Part shown: in pieces, positions 23,140 to 34,639 of the stretch
Numbering within the stretch: position 1 is the stretch's first letter
Layout: the number at the start of each line of letters is the position of its first letter
The notes under the pieces: model-generated
What the model was told of the DNA's origin: nothing
What the model saw: only the letters and a program-made list of their open reading frames with translations
The model's database searches: none
Program-made: the position numbers and the translations under genes
Origin: Alitta virens
Lineage: Eukaryota > Annelida > Polychaeta > Phyllodocida > Nereididae
Assembly (NCBI GenBank): GCA_932294295.1
Contig: OW028580.1
Coordinates: forward strand, 9,577,374-9,641,373
Reading direction: 5' to 3'
Length of the DNA: 64,000 bases

Positions 23140-24827
23140 GTATGAGCTCAACTCAGGGCTAACAACCACATGCTGTGAACAGTTGTTATGTCATTTTGCA
23201 TAATGGACAATGGCAGTTAATTGTGCACAGTAAATATAATAATTATTATTGAATATTTATCAATTAAATATTAGTCATTTCTATTCTATGGAAAGAGCAT
23301 TAATTTGGGCCTTTTCAGCAGAGACAATATTGTCTCTGTTTTCAGTCATAAATTACAGAAAAGTTATACAGTAAATTCAAACGGTAATTTCAATTACATT
23401 TAACACTCTCAGTATATTCAATGACATTTGAATAGCTATTAATTAGTCACTTGAATTGCAATGAATCTCTAAAGTATTGGAACCTTTTCATAATTTAGCT
23501 TAGCTGTTATCCTATGGCCAGTACATGTTGACGGCCAGCGCGTCGCGCATGCGCAAAATCGACGTCATTTCGGGAACCCCTAACGAATGCAGTGTTTATG
23601 AACCACCATTCATAACAATATATTGGGACAATTTAGGTTATAAATGATATTTGCTGTACAAATAAGCTGCAATAGAAAGGCACAGGATATTACCATTATA
23701 GGTATTACCATTTTTGAAAACTTTCAGTTTGAGTAAGTTTGATTTTCTGAATGACAAGTGTCATCTCTCAAGTCAAAGGATACTGTTCATGCAAATGTAT
23801 TAAATGCATATTAAATGCATAAGGTAGTTTCGCTATAATTATGCTACTTTGCCGAAACACTATGCTGTTGAATGTATATATTATGTGTGTTCCTCATGAA
23901 TTTTTATATTTCCTAATATTGGGGTACCAAGCCAAACACATTCTACAGCATTCTCTAAGTGCTGATTTCTATTTTAATCGGGGTTTTGAAATATTCTTTC
24001 CATAGCCTATGTGCACCTGTTGTCTACAATGTAAGCAGTGCCGGCGCTACGGGGGGGGGGGGGGAGGGAGGCGAGAGATCACCTTGCTTCCCCCCCCCCA
24101 ACTTGAACTAGTTAATGGGAGTTTGGACTGTTAAATTCACATACAGTTGCCCCCTTAACCCCCCTCACTTCAGAAACCCTGGCGCTGAATGTAAGGTTTT
24201 CATTCTGAATCAAATATAATGTTAAATAGACATTCCAAAGCTTCTAATAACATGAGTCAGAATTAAATTGCTTTAACATCATTATCCTTGCACAATATAA
24301 ATTAGCTATAAATAAAATACAAGGGTTGGGTTGGCATCATTGTTAAGGCATCACAACCATATTTCTAACATATTATATCTTATCAATTGAAGGTGGGGGG
24401 GGGGGCAGAACCAGGGGAGTGGGTCACCCCCCCCCCCCCCCCCCCAATTGGCAAATATACCAACTGTAATGAATTTGAGGGTTCTAGAAGTGAGACATTA
24501 AATCATTGTTGAATTGTGTTAACTTTGATAAACAACAGTTTCGTGAACATCATCCTGTAGCAAACAGAAATAATGAAATTTTAACCCTAAAATGATAGTA
24601 AAACCAGAATTTCTGTTATTTGAAGAGGTTGCAAGTTCCAAGATTGAGCAATATATTTTTTTTAATACACGTGTTTAATACAGCTATCACTGTCACTGGG
24701 ACAACTATTCGCATTAATATTTTAAACGAGATAAAATTTACTTGCAGGGCGTCCTCATTGATCATCTTAAAGGATTAGGCAAAAATCAAGGCCAAAGTGT
24801 AATGTAGTAAGGTTGAAGTCAAACTAA

Positions 24828-24984
24828 CTATCTATTTGTCTATCTATTTGTCTATCTATCTATCTATCCATCTATTTGTCTATCTATCTATTTGTCTATC
24901 TATCTATCTATCTATATATATGTATCTATCTACTTATCTATCTATCTTAGATAATATATCAATCTATTACCTGTCTATCTATTA

Positions 24985-25045
<61 letters not shown>

Positions 25046-25066
25046 GTCTGTCTGTCTGTCTGTCTA

Positions 25067-25118
<52 letters not shown>

Positions 25119-25119
25119 G

Positions 25120-25150
<31 letters not shown>

Positions 25151-25225
25151 GCTGTCTGTCTGTCTGTCTGTCTATTTTACCATCTATCTATCTAACTATC
25201 TATCTATATTATCTTATCTTCTTAC
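24828..25225. repeat. TCTA then TCTG microsatellite
   Basis: TCTA repeats pass into a long TCTG block at about 25044-25170 and back to TCTA. The serine/leucine/cysteine 'proteins' read here are artefacts. Confidence 0.97.
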
Positions 25226-26175
25226 CTTATCTTATTTTCTTTTTTTTTGTATCAATAGAGAGATAGTGAGGTAGAATATATTGGCATTTGTGAGGTTCTC
25301 CTATAAATCTATTTCCACTATAATTTCAAACTGAAGTATACCCTTAAAGGTATTAATAAACATTATATATTAGATAAGCAATGAGTGTCACACTGTGACA
25401 GATATCATCACATACAGTTGCTCTAATTGACTATCAAACTAAAAATCGTTTTACAAATTTTTGCTGGTACATGTTTACCCTTATTGTGTATGAAGATATC
25501 AAATGAAAGAATTCAAGAATGCATTTTACAAAATAGTAAAGAAATAAATCATTTGGAATTTTGAAATTTGAAAATTTCGACAGATTAAAGTTGAATTGAG
25601 GGCCTTTAAAGAGACTAGTACCTTTAGGTAGATAAATTTGATTAATGTTTTACGTTTATGCCGACTTTAATCAACTTTTTATTTTTCTATGCATATCAAT
25701 AATTAATTATATATAATTATTGATAATAAATAATAAATAGATATCATCTGGCATATTTGCTCCTTTCCGTATTTTCTACACATTTAGAGGCAAAAAGTCA
25801 CAGATGTAATCTCTTGTAGTTGCCTTTAAAGTAGTGAGAACAAGGTGGCATTGTAGCAGATATGTGTGGACATCTAGATAACATCTATCACCATCTTGTT
25901 AATGGGCAATTTTCCACAAGCTGAAGACCGTAAAATCTCATAAATGGGCAAAGCCAATCGTGAGAGTATTTTCCAGTTAGGGGCAATTATGCCAATAAAT
26001 CCCAGGTCATCCGTGGTCACTATGAATGATGCTTTACACTGTTCTATCTTATCTGCTAAAAATAAAATTATATACATGTACTACAGTTGTTTTCTGTTTT
26101 GCAAAGACATGCTGATAGATAGATAGATAGATAAATCGGGGGCTGGCTCCAGATCTGCAAGTTAATATTCAGGAA

Positions 26176-26305
26176 CGTAGCCTGAGAACAATTCTAGGGG
26201 GGGGGGGCAGTTCTGTCAGAAGTCACGCTTCTGACATTATGTTGACTTCAGTTACCATAAATGTACTATATTAGGCAAAATTGTAGCCCCCACAGGCTAC
26301 GGCCC
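26176..26305. repeat. MITE-like element with short inverted ends
   Basis: CGTAGCCTG near 26176 and its inverse CAGGCTACG near 26295 bound about 125 bases. Inside are a G homopolymer and a CAGAAG/CTTCTG hairpin. Confidence 0.45.
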
Positions 26306-27806
26306 TGATATTGGATATCTACCCCCCCCCCCCCCCCTGTCTCAAAGGTTCGTAAAAACCCCATATATATCATAACGTTATTGACATTTTAAAGTTCTCT
26401 GCGTTGAACTTTGCTAAAAATTGGACAGTAATGATTACGCTGAAATTAATATGCGTGATTAGCCAGTTTTTTGTTTTATATAAAAAAGGGCCCTATCCTC
26501 AATTTGTATATAGCATAATTTTTGTAGCTCTTGCAAATAAAAAGAAATAAAGGATAGGAAGAAAAAAGTCATTCCTGTTTCAGGCTTTATAATTTCTGCC
26601 ATAACACACAAAAAAAGTTTTAACATTTTATTTATCTATTCTATACAGGGAAAATCAAGACCGACCCAATTTGGCAATTTTAAAGCAATTATTTCAAATT
26701 AATGTTTATTTTCATGATCTATTTATTTCTTTAGGAATTGGCAATTTCTTGGCATACATTTATGTAAAACTGCTATGATTGATTAACACTCGTAAAACCT
26801 GATAGCTGGTGATTGTCATCTCACTTATTAATGTTTTAGTGTGGAAAACGTTTTAGACATGTTTGCAAACAATCTGACGTGATGACGAGAAAACGTTTTG
26901 CAACCGCGGGTAGATATCATTGTTACGTTGTTAAAACATTCGTAAAACGTTCTAATAACTTTTGGCATCACTAACATATATGCGGATTCATCAATTTGTA
27001 GCCATATTTAAGTAAAGGTATTAAGTGAGCACTTTCATTTTCCCCCTTCCAAGTTTCAATTATTTACATGAATAAAAATACAACAGATTTGAAACAAACA
27101 TGAGCTGTTTCTGAGAAACCTTGGATGAGCCTGCCTGCCTGCTCAGCTAGGCTCCGAAGATATGTTTTTTGTTTTTGTTTTTTTTTTGTTTAAATTTGGT
27201 ACTTGTAGATAGGCCGTGTGGATCAACGAAATATGGCCTCATTATATAAAAATTTAAAAAAAAAACTGTCTTAAATATTATGCCCTCCCCCCAATCCAGA
27301 TCCTCGATCCACCACAACATAATAACACAAGCAGATTAAAGGGGGTTTCACAGATAGCCGGATCAGACGCAGGAGCGTCCCGGAATGAAATTTCGTCAAG
27401 TCCGGGGCGGTCCGGGCGAAAAAGTTAGAAATGTAAACAAAAACAAATAATTGGGCGGTGTGGACACGAAGGCAAGACGGAGGCAACAAGGAGCAACACG
27501 GTCATGACACGGATGTGTACGGCTGCTACAAGGATATGTACGGAGGAGCACGGTTAAACAAGGAATGAGCCACGGTTGTAGCCGGAGGTAACACGACTGT
27601 GCCGGAGTGAACCGGATGTTACACGGGGCCTTCACGGATATACCCGATCGTTACACGACCTTACTACGATATCACTACGGAGTTAAGCGGTTTTCACCCG
27701 GATCGCTCTGAAATTGGTATTTAAACTGGCTGCGTTCCACTGTCCATCATTCCACTTCGGACTACCATACTGCAAAGGTGTTGCTGCTACTACAGAAAAA
27801 TTGGAT

Positions 27807-29171
27807 ATGTCTTTATCACACTACGACAGGGTGGAATTGGATTTGAAGTGCATGGACATGCAGGTCCAGCTATTGACTGCTGCTAATGATATAATTCTGC
27901 AAGAAGAACACAAACTGCAAGATGATGCAGTGAGGGCCACAACATCAACTGATGAAGATGACCTATTAGAAAATGCTGCTGCTGCACCAAGACGAAGAAG
28001 AAGAAGGCAAATGTGGGTGCGACCTTGGCTGCTAAGAAGACCTCTTTATGGGCAGTATGAAAAACTGATGGCTGAATTGACTGCAGAAGATGTGGGTGGC
28101 TTCAAGAATTTCATGAGGATGGAGCCTGACTTATTCCATGAAGTTCTTGCCAGAGTGGGACCTAGGATTACAAAGCAGGATACCTTTTGGAGGAGGGCCC
28201 TTGAACCTGGATTGAAACTGGCTATTACCTTGCGCTACCTGGGTACGGGCAACAGCTACAAGTCTCTGCAGTATGGATTTAGGGTAGCCTTCAATACCAT
28301 TTCTATCCTGGTCATCGAAGTCTGCCAGGCCATCATAGACGAGTACTCAGCAGAAGTCATGCAGTGTCCTGTAACCCCAGAAGCCTGGAAAGCAGTTGCC
28401 AATGGATTCTACAACAGATGGAACTTCCCCCACTGTGTCGGCGCCATTGATGGGAAGCACGTTGCCATCAGATGTCCTGCCAAGTCTGGATCCCTGTTCT
28501 ACAACTACAAGGGATTTTTCTCTATTGTCCTACTGGCTGTAGTTGATGCTGAATACAAGTTCCTCTACGTTGACATTGGTGCCAGTGGATCAGGCTCAGA
28601 TGCTGGAGTGTTTAGCCAGACAGAATTGAAGGAAGCGCTAGAAAGTGGGAACATTGGATTACCTGAACCAGATAACCTGCCTAATGATGACCAACCAGTG
28701 CCTTACTTCATAGTTGGGGATGATGCCTTTGGACTGCAGACTTGGATGATGAAGCCTCTGCCTCACAGGAACATGAGCATGGAAGACAGAATCTTCAACT
28801 ACAGACTTTCTAGAGCTAGACGGGTGGTAGAGAATGCATTTGGACTTTTGGCTGCCAGGTTCAGGTGTCTCCTCACAACAATGCCTCAAAGTCCTGACAG
28901 AGTGTGTACCATAACTCTTGCTTGCTGTGTGTTGCACAACCTACTGAGGGTGAGATATCCAACTGCTCAAGTGAATGCTGTGGACCAGGAAAATGCAGAC
29001 ATCCATGAGATCATCCCAGGTGCATGGAGGGACAATGCTGTCAATCTACCAGACATGGGACATGTGTTCAGAGGCAACACCAACAGAGCAGCCAAGGAAA
29101 TGCGGCAATACTTGGTCAGCTACGTGAACTCAGCAGCTGGGAGTGTACCATGGCAGCAAGACAAGATTTGA
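27807..29171 (+). CDS. PIF/Harbinger DDE transposase (HARBI1-like)
   Basis: A nuclear transposase of about 454 residues, the usual size. The start is set at the ATG at 27807 (MSLSHYDRVELDLKC); the frame is open about 31 codons further upstream without an ATG. A basic segment RRRRRRQMWVRPWL lies near residue 95. The DDE nuclease fold follows: GAIDGKHVAIRCP supplies the first catalytic Asp, YVDIGASGSGSDAGVF the second, and ARRVVENAFGLLAARFRCL the Glu. No frameshift or stop was seen. In this superfamily the transposase works with a separate Myb/MADF protein, here encoded by the converging gene at 29396-31334. A domesticated HARBI1 is unlikely because the gene sits between transposon ends with a TAA duplication. 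Confidence 0.93.
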   Translation: MSLSHYDRVELDLKCMDMQVQLLTAANDIILQEEHKLQDDAVRATTSTDEDDLLENAAAAPRRRRRRQMWVRPWLLRRPLYGQYEKLMAELTAEDVGGFKNFMRMEPDLFHEVLARVGPRITKQDTFWRRALEPGLKLAITLRYLGTGNSYKSLQYGFRVAFNTISILVIEVCQAIIDEYSAEVMQCPVTPEAWKAVANGFYNRWNFPHCVGAIDGKHVAIRCPAKSGSLFYNYKGFFSIVLLAVVDAEYKFLYVDIGASGSGSDAGVFSQTELKEALESGNIGLPEPDNLPNDDQPVPYFIVGDDAFGLQTWMMKPLPHRNMSMEDRIFNYRLSRARRVVENAFGLLAARFRCLLTTMPQSPDRVCTITLACCVLHNLLRVRYPTAQVNAVDQENADIHEIIPGAWRDNAVNLPDMGHVFRGNTNRAAKEMRQYLVSYVNSAAGSVPWQQDKI

Positions 29172-29395
29172 AAACAACACGAATGATGTAAGTTTCAACA
29201 TTTAATTAATAGCAAACTTCAGACTTCTGCAGCACACAAGTGCAAAAAATACACATCATTTAATTATTGTCATGTAATACAGTTTACATTGTTCATTACA
29301 TTTAACTTCATCGGTATACAGTTCACATGCAAACATAAGTAATAACAGTTCATTGTTCATTTCAATAAAGTTCATTGTTCATTTTCAGCTCAACA

Positions 29396-31334
29396 TTACT
29401 CGGTTGTGGTAGTTGGAGGCGTGGGCACCGAAAAGGAGGAGTTATGGTCATCACCACCAACCATTCCCCCCACACTAGTGTTCAACAAGTAGCTGGTGAG
29501 CGAAACATCCTGAGGCGTGCTGCAATCCTGTGGTGACATGGAAGGACGACCATGAGAAGGACCTGAAGTCAACCAGGCCTGACTGATAATGGTAGAAGAT
29601 GTCGCAGGAGGGGGGGTCGGTGCAGGCACAGACGAAGAAGAAGGGGCAGCCGACACGAGAGGCTGGGGCGAAGGGCCGGATGGAGTAGCGAACATCCGGG
29701 CAGCAGGGCTGGATGAATGCTGTGCGAACATCTGGGCAGCAGGGCTGGATGAATGCTGTGCGAACATCTGGGCAGCAGGGCTGGATGAATGCTGATGATG
29801 AGGGAACATCTGCACAGGAGGACCGGATGAACTGGCTGTAGGAGCAGGGAGGACGAACTGCTGCTGATGCTGCTGAGGGACAGGAGGCAGAAACTGATGA
29901 TACTGCTGTTGCTGTTGCAGTTGCTGTTGCTGCTGCTGTTGCTGTTGCTGCTGGCGCTTGCGACGATACGCCTGCTTAAACTGCATCAGGCTGTTTAAGG
30001 TTTGGGCCTGGTAATCCCACCAAGTCTCGGTGTCCATCTGCATCACCTCGTGGTAGATCATGTCCGTGAAGACCCTCTTGGACAAGCTGCCTGAGTCCGT
30101 CGGCTGACTCAACTTGCTGTGCATGTCCCTCTGCAGATCGGTGGCTTTTTCAATCAGCTGGAAATAGGAAAAAACACAACATTAGAGTAAGTCACATGGC
30201 AACTGCAATAGCATGTGCATTATTGACAATGTACTGAAAAGACACATCACCATACAGTGAACACTGGAAGTGCCAAGAAACAAAGCTACCACTTTCTACT
30301 ATGGAAAAGCTACAACTTTAAAATGCAAGATTACAATTACAACTTTAAACTGCAAGATTACAATTACAACTTTAAACTGCAAGATTACAATTACAACTTT
30401 AAACTGCAACATTACAATACGATTATCTTGATTATCATGGCAACTGAAGCAGTATACTTACTTGAGTGACAGCTTGTGTAGCAATTCCATCTCCACTAGC
30501 TGCAAGGCTGGATGCATCACAGTCATGATGATGACGAGGCTGACGTCTGGACGTCTTCTTGCTTGGAGGAGGGGCCCCCATCTTCCTCGTGCTGCTGCTG
30601 CTGTCGCCCTTGTAAGGCCCACCCTTGGACCTGCTTGTATCGGAATCCCTGCCACCATCATCCGAACTATCGACAATGACCTCCTCAGCTTCAGACGTGT
30701 CATCCTCAGTGGTAGGTCTGTTGCTGCTGGTTGGAGTTTTGGCTGATAAGCTCTGGGAAAGCTGCCCACCTTTCTTTCTCTTCCCAGCATCAACCCTCTT
30801 GATGTGGCGTTCGAGGTAGCCGAAATTCTCCATTATCCAGTTGTCCCGGTCTGTCAGGATTCTAGCGGCCCCACCAGAAGGCTTCTTGGTTGGATCCGTG
30901 AGCTTCCCAACTGCAGTGCGCATTGAGTCTATCCAAGTTTTCAGCTGCTGCGCAGTACAATCCAGCTCCTTCGCCTTCTGGTCTATCATTCGCGATTTTA
31001 TGTCTATCCGCTTGTATTGAGCAAGCCGCCGGTTATACAACATCTCCTGGGACCGGTACCAGTCGGCCACATCTTGTTCCTGGTCTTCTGTGAGGTTCAG
31101 GGCTTCCTTTTTCTGCCTCTTCGCTCTTGCTGCAGGTGGGGGTGGAGCTGCAGTAGGAGGTACTGCAGGTGCAGCAGGTACAACTGGCCCAGGTAAATCT
31201 GGCATGCCTTGTGGACTTTGCGGTCTTGAAGAGGTATTACTGGCTACATCTTCTTCAACAGCAGCAGGTGGTGCAGGTTCCTCTTGGACAACAGTCTTCT
31301 TGCCAGGCCTCCCCTTTCCTCTCCTAGGTGGCAT
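29396..31334 (-). CDS. PIF/Harbinger second protein, MADF-like
   Basis: Two exons on the minus strand. Exon 1 runs 31334-30463 or 30462, ending before GTAAGTAT; exon 2 starts at 30157 after TTTCCAG and ends at the TAA at 29396. The junction keeps phase 0. The N-terminus is proline-rich and basic (MPPRRGKGRPGKK). A MADF/Myb-like segment follows (EQDVADWYRSQEMLYNRRL, then KELDCTAQQLKTWIDSMR), then an acidic/serine-rich linker. Exon 2 has a helical segment (TETWWDYQAQTLNSLMQFKQ), a glutamine tract encoded by CAG/CAA, and a proline/serine tail with three copies of an AAQMFAQHSSSP unit. In PIF/Harbinger elements this partner binds DNA and brings the transposase to the ends and into the nucleus. 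Confidence 0.85.
30318..30415. repeat. 27-bp tandem repeat in the Harbinger intron
   Basis: About four copies of a 27-bp unit containing ACAATTACAACTTTAAA, within the intron of the minus-strand gene. Confidence 0.9.
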
Positions 31335-32670
31335 GGTGGTTAATTCAAGAAACGGCAGTAGCAGCAGCAGCAATCCAGAAGGTAATATCCAGAAGATATG
31401 GTGGATGATAAATGAATTACTTCGATGATCAACGATGAACGGCGGGCGGTGGAATGATGCTTCTCCAAAGACGGCGGTTGTATATATACTCAGGCATCCG
31501 TACTCACTCCGTGTCAGTTTAATTAACTCCGTCTTGACACCCAGTTCACTCCTGTATGTCCGCATTGATCTCGTGTGACACCGTGTACATAACGGAGTTA
31601 ACCGGGTCAAGCAAATGACATGTAAACCCGCTCTCCCTGTTCACTCCGTTTAGACTCCGTGTTGGTCCTAGTTCACTCGTGTGGAACCGAGTTGCTCCTT
31701 GTGCTCTCCGGAGCGTACTTTTCACGCCCGGTTGACGCCGGACTTAGCCGGAGATCACACGAAGTCTTTCGGTGTCAATACGGAGGTCCCCGGAGATCGA
31801 CGGAGTCTACTGGGAGTCTACACGGATCTACACGGCCCAACACGGATTTCACTATTCCGGGATCTCCGGCATGAAAAATTAAACATGTTTAATTTTTTTG
31901 CCGGAGTCCCCCGGAGATACCGGACCATGCCGGACAATGCCGGACACTCCCGGACATGAACAAGATGTCTATACGCCTTTCCCCGGAGTATGCGGGAGTA
32001 TTACGGAGTTGACCTCCGGGACGCTCCTGCGTCTGATCCGGCTATGTGTGAAACCCCCTTAAGATAGCTTAACCAGGTACAATTTATAGGCACTCTAGCT
32101 TGCAAACTGTTATGGCACACTTGCAATTGGAACTGATGGCCTGTTGACTACGCTTTGATGCAATCAGCTGTAATTGGAAGGAGGGGGGGGGGGGGGCATT
32201 CCAGGAGTTCACTGGGGCCTAACTGATGTAAAGAAACTGGTAAATCTTTGTTGTTGAACTGAATAAGATAAGACAATATATAGTCTACGTTTTTGTAATC
32301 AAGCCAAAGCTATAGAGTATAGATGCAGACCTTCACACTTTATCAGAATTTGAATAATGGTTATTCTAAACCTAATATTGTTACAGCAATATTTTTGAAA
32401 TTTTAGCAATCAAATGTCCATAATGATCCTATATCTTTATTCCTTAATGTAATAGGTAATCATTAATATGATGATGATAACTTTTTATGAATTAAACTCC
32501 TTTGAGAAACTTTATTTATAACCACACTTAAGTTTGCAATTCCAGGGTTGTCTTTGTTAAACAAAATTGGGTGCGCATAAAAGCAGCAGAATCAGTTGCA
32601 CCACCAGCAGTGGCTGAGCAGGGTGAGGCAAACACCAGCAGCATCAGCAGCAGCAAGCACTCTGGTTTTC

Positions 32671-32729
32671 GTTCTGTACTGCAAAGTACAGTTATCCCCT
32701 GAGATAACTGTACTTTGCGGAACGGAACA
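32671..32729. repeat. TIR-derived palindrome, copy 2d
   Basis: GTACTGCAAAGTACAG / TTATCCCCTGAGATAA / CTGTACTTTGCGGAACGG, the same palindrome as at 16910, about 2 kb from the right end of the giant element. Confidence 0.9.
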
Positions 32730-33327
32730 GATCGGAGGGTTTGTTCTTCTTTTTTTCACTTGCTTAACTTCCCATGACATTGTCTGCTCCTCTCTTATGA
32801 AAACTACCTGACCTAGCCTAATTACAGACCAGATAAAGTAGGTACTGCATGTGTAGGCCTACTATATCAAAATAAATCTAGCCATCAGAGACAATTGTGG
32901 TCGAATATGGCATACACCTGCAAGTATACAGGAAAATAACTTTGGAAAACATAGAAAGAAACTGAAATCAACCAAACAGTTAAAAAATAACTACTGTTGT
33001 TGGGTTAAAAATTGTACCATTGAGTGTGGGGAAATTAGAATACTATAAAAGTATTTAATTTGTAAGTTCTTGAAAGCGAGCTACTCTTTGAAAAAATTAT
33101 AATTTAGAAGTATAAGGACAGACGAGCTTAAAAACGAATCTATGGATATTTCTTACAATTATTTTAAGTGGGTTTCACTTGCAAAAATGCACCTTTTTGC
33201 TAAAAGTAGGAAAAGCAGTTACTACAATGATAAAAAAAAAAAAACACTTAATTTTCAGTGCATGTTTGTTAACAAGTTCACATAAACTGAAAACAGTCAG
33301 ACCTTACACAAGAGTTCATGACCCCTT

Positions 33328-33389
33328 GTTCGTTCCGTTCCGCAAAATACAGTTATCCCATGGGATAACTGTACATTGCGAAACAGTAC
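33328..33389. repeat. TIR-derived palindrome, copy 2e
   Basis: CGTTCCGTTCCGCAAAATAC / AGTTATCCCATGGGATAACT / GTACATTGCGAAACAG, about 1.3 kb from the right end of the giant element. Confidence 0.9.
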
Positions 33390-33719
33390 CTTGTTATATA
33401 TAGCATGTATATAGTTACCAGAATTTTGCTATGCTGCTACTTTGTGACCATAACAAATGGCTATAATGATGAACTATGGCAAAACAAATTACCATTTCAG
33501 AGATAGGAAACTTGCAGTTAATTTGTACAGAATGGCATTTGGGTGGGTTAGAAAGTTGAGCTTTGACTTTGTAGACATTTATTTTGAATTATACTATAGT
33601 AAGAAAATATATTCCAACACATATCTATATTTGAATTAAACACATATAAAAAAAAAACTAGCATTTCCAATATGTTTCACATAATAGGCTTGAATTATGT
33701 ATGTAAACCATGCACACTC

Positions 33720-33910
33720 AGGCATAGTGTAGGAGGCACCTTTCTTTTGGGGGGGGCAAAGGTCATCTTGCCCGAATATTAGGGCTTTTATTAGCACCCC
33801 TTTATGCTCGAATTTTTCAACTTTTTACCCGAATTTTTGGCTTTCCTGGACTTTTAGGGGGGCAATTGCCCCCCCCCCCTGCCCCCCACCTTCTTCGCCT
33901 ATGCACTCAG
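33720..33910. repeat. MITE-like element
   Basis: AGGCATAGTGTAGGAGGCACC at the left and the imperfect inverse CCTTCTTCGCCTATGCACTC at the right. The interior holds repeated CCCGAATTTTT phrases and C/G homopolymers. It has no coding capacity. Confidence 0.5.
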
Positions 33911-34561
33911 GTTAATTTCATTCAGTCTAATTGACTTGGTACGTCGTGTCATTATAGTTGTAATATTTAAGTAGAATCAATCTTTCCTTTTTTCTTTATA
34001 CTAAGAGTATGATGTCACAGTTTTCTTCTGTGTTTGCACTATAAATTACAAGTTTCATTTTCTAAAGAACGAAACGATACTCAAGCCAAACAAGAAAGCA
34101 TGTCACGGATGAAGACGAAAAATTCGATAATAAATACTTAATTGGACGTGGTTTTAAAAAGTAGATGTCTGGTTCCACTTGAATGGGCTGCCTAATGTTA
34201 ACCAGCCTATCAAACGGTCATATGCACACATGGTCTCCACCTATTATATAAACTGATTGCCCTTTGTACGTGGTTAGTGAAATGGCAGTAAAATCAGCTT
34301 AGATAAATGCGTTTTGGCAAATGCTCTTTGGTCCTGGCGATAACTTAATTAAAACATTAAAAAAAATAGAATTCCCATTTGTCAAAATATTACTGTAGTG
34401 TATACAAGTGATCAACCCCACTATTGATCACCCCACCATTTATTTTTTACTTAATGGATGCTTTTAAATCTGTGTGAAATTAAAGTTCCACCCTAGTGGC
34501 CATTTCACAGATCGTCCTGACTGATAAGAAACACCCCTTATTCATAATGCCTAAAACTAAC

Positions 34562-34631
34562 ATTTTCTGGAGTGGCCCCCCCCCTTTCTGTTTCGTTCCG
34601 TTCCGTTCCGTTTCGCAAAGTACAGTTAGCC
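34562..34631 (-). repeat. Terminal inverted repeat of giant copy 2, right
   Basis: ATTTTCTGGAGTGGCCCCCC, then TTCCGTTCCGTTCCG, then CGCAAAGTACAGTTAGCC, followed by the duplicated target TTTGAATG. Confidence 0.9.
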
Positions 34632-34639
34632 TTTGAATG

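Larger units (their letters stand above)
18526..27336. other. Interior of giant copy 2, no gene
   Basis: Mostly AT-rich non-coding DNA. Recognisable parts are a hairpin at 19813-19913, a TA repeat at 20067-20096, a block at 21035-21560 and others at 24470-24600 and 25240-26045 shared with giant copy 1, a 37-base hairpin at 23103, a TCTA/TCTG satellite at 24828-25225, and MITE-like pieces bounded by 'GGCGCTACG', 'GGCTACGCCACTG' or 'GTAGCCTG' phrases. G/C homopolymers occur at about 19687, 24052, 24428, 26199 and 26321. Confidence 0.6.
27340..32059. mobile_element. PIF/Harbinger transposon, apparently intact
   Basis: The inverted ends run about 45 bases (AGGGGGTTTCACAGATAGCC, then GGATCAGACGCAGGAGCG, then TCCCGGA) with one mismatch. 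The 3-bp target TAA lies on both sides (27337-27339, 32060-32062), as expected for PIF/Harbinger. It has two converging genes: a DDE transposase on the plus strand and a MADF-like DNA-binding protein on the minus strand. The subterminal regions 27470-27710 and 31540-32000 are dense in short ACACGG / CCGGAG motifs, plausible binding sites. Both reading frames are open, so this copy may be autonomous or recently active. Confidence 0.93.
32063..34560. other. Right part of giant copy 2, no gene
   Basis: AT-rich non-coding DNA with two palindromes and one MITE-like piece (separate entries). G homopolymers lie near 32181 and 33749. Confidence 0.6.
15515..34631. mobile_element. Giant TIR transposon, copy 2 (19.1 kb)
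   Basis: The element begins GGCTAACTGTACTTTGCGG at 15515 and ends with its inverse at 34631. The 8 bases TTTGAATG flank both sides (15507-15514 and 34632-34639), an exact target-site duplication inside the Tc1 transposase gene. The terminal repeats run about 55-70 bases: tip, GAACG iterations, then AAAGGGGGG and CACTCCAGAAAAT. The interior holds five TIR-derived palindromes, GATA and TCTA/TCTG satellites, a 431-bp tandem duplication, MITE-like pieces and a PIF/Harbinger transposon with its own ends. No transposase belonging to the giant element was recognised, so it is either non-autonomous or codes through something I do not know. The 8-bp duplication is compatible with hAT, P or Merlin machinery. 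Confidence 0.9.

Noticed and set aside
24836..25195. A 119-codon open frame of repeated Ser/Ile/Tyr/Leu and Cys/Leu/Ser/Val
   Set aside because: It is the translation of the TCTA/TCTG satellite; similar frames at 16102-16314 and 60966-61220 have the same origin.
30462..31428. Plus-strand frames opposite the MADF-like gene
   Set aside because: Low-complexity antisense shadows of a proline/glutamine-rich coding exon.
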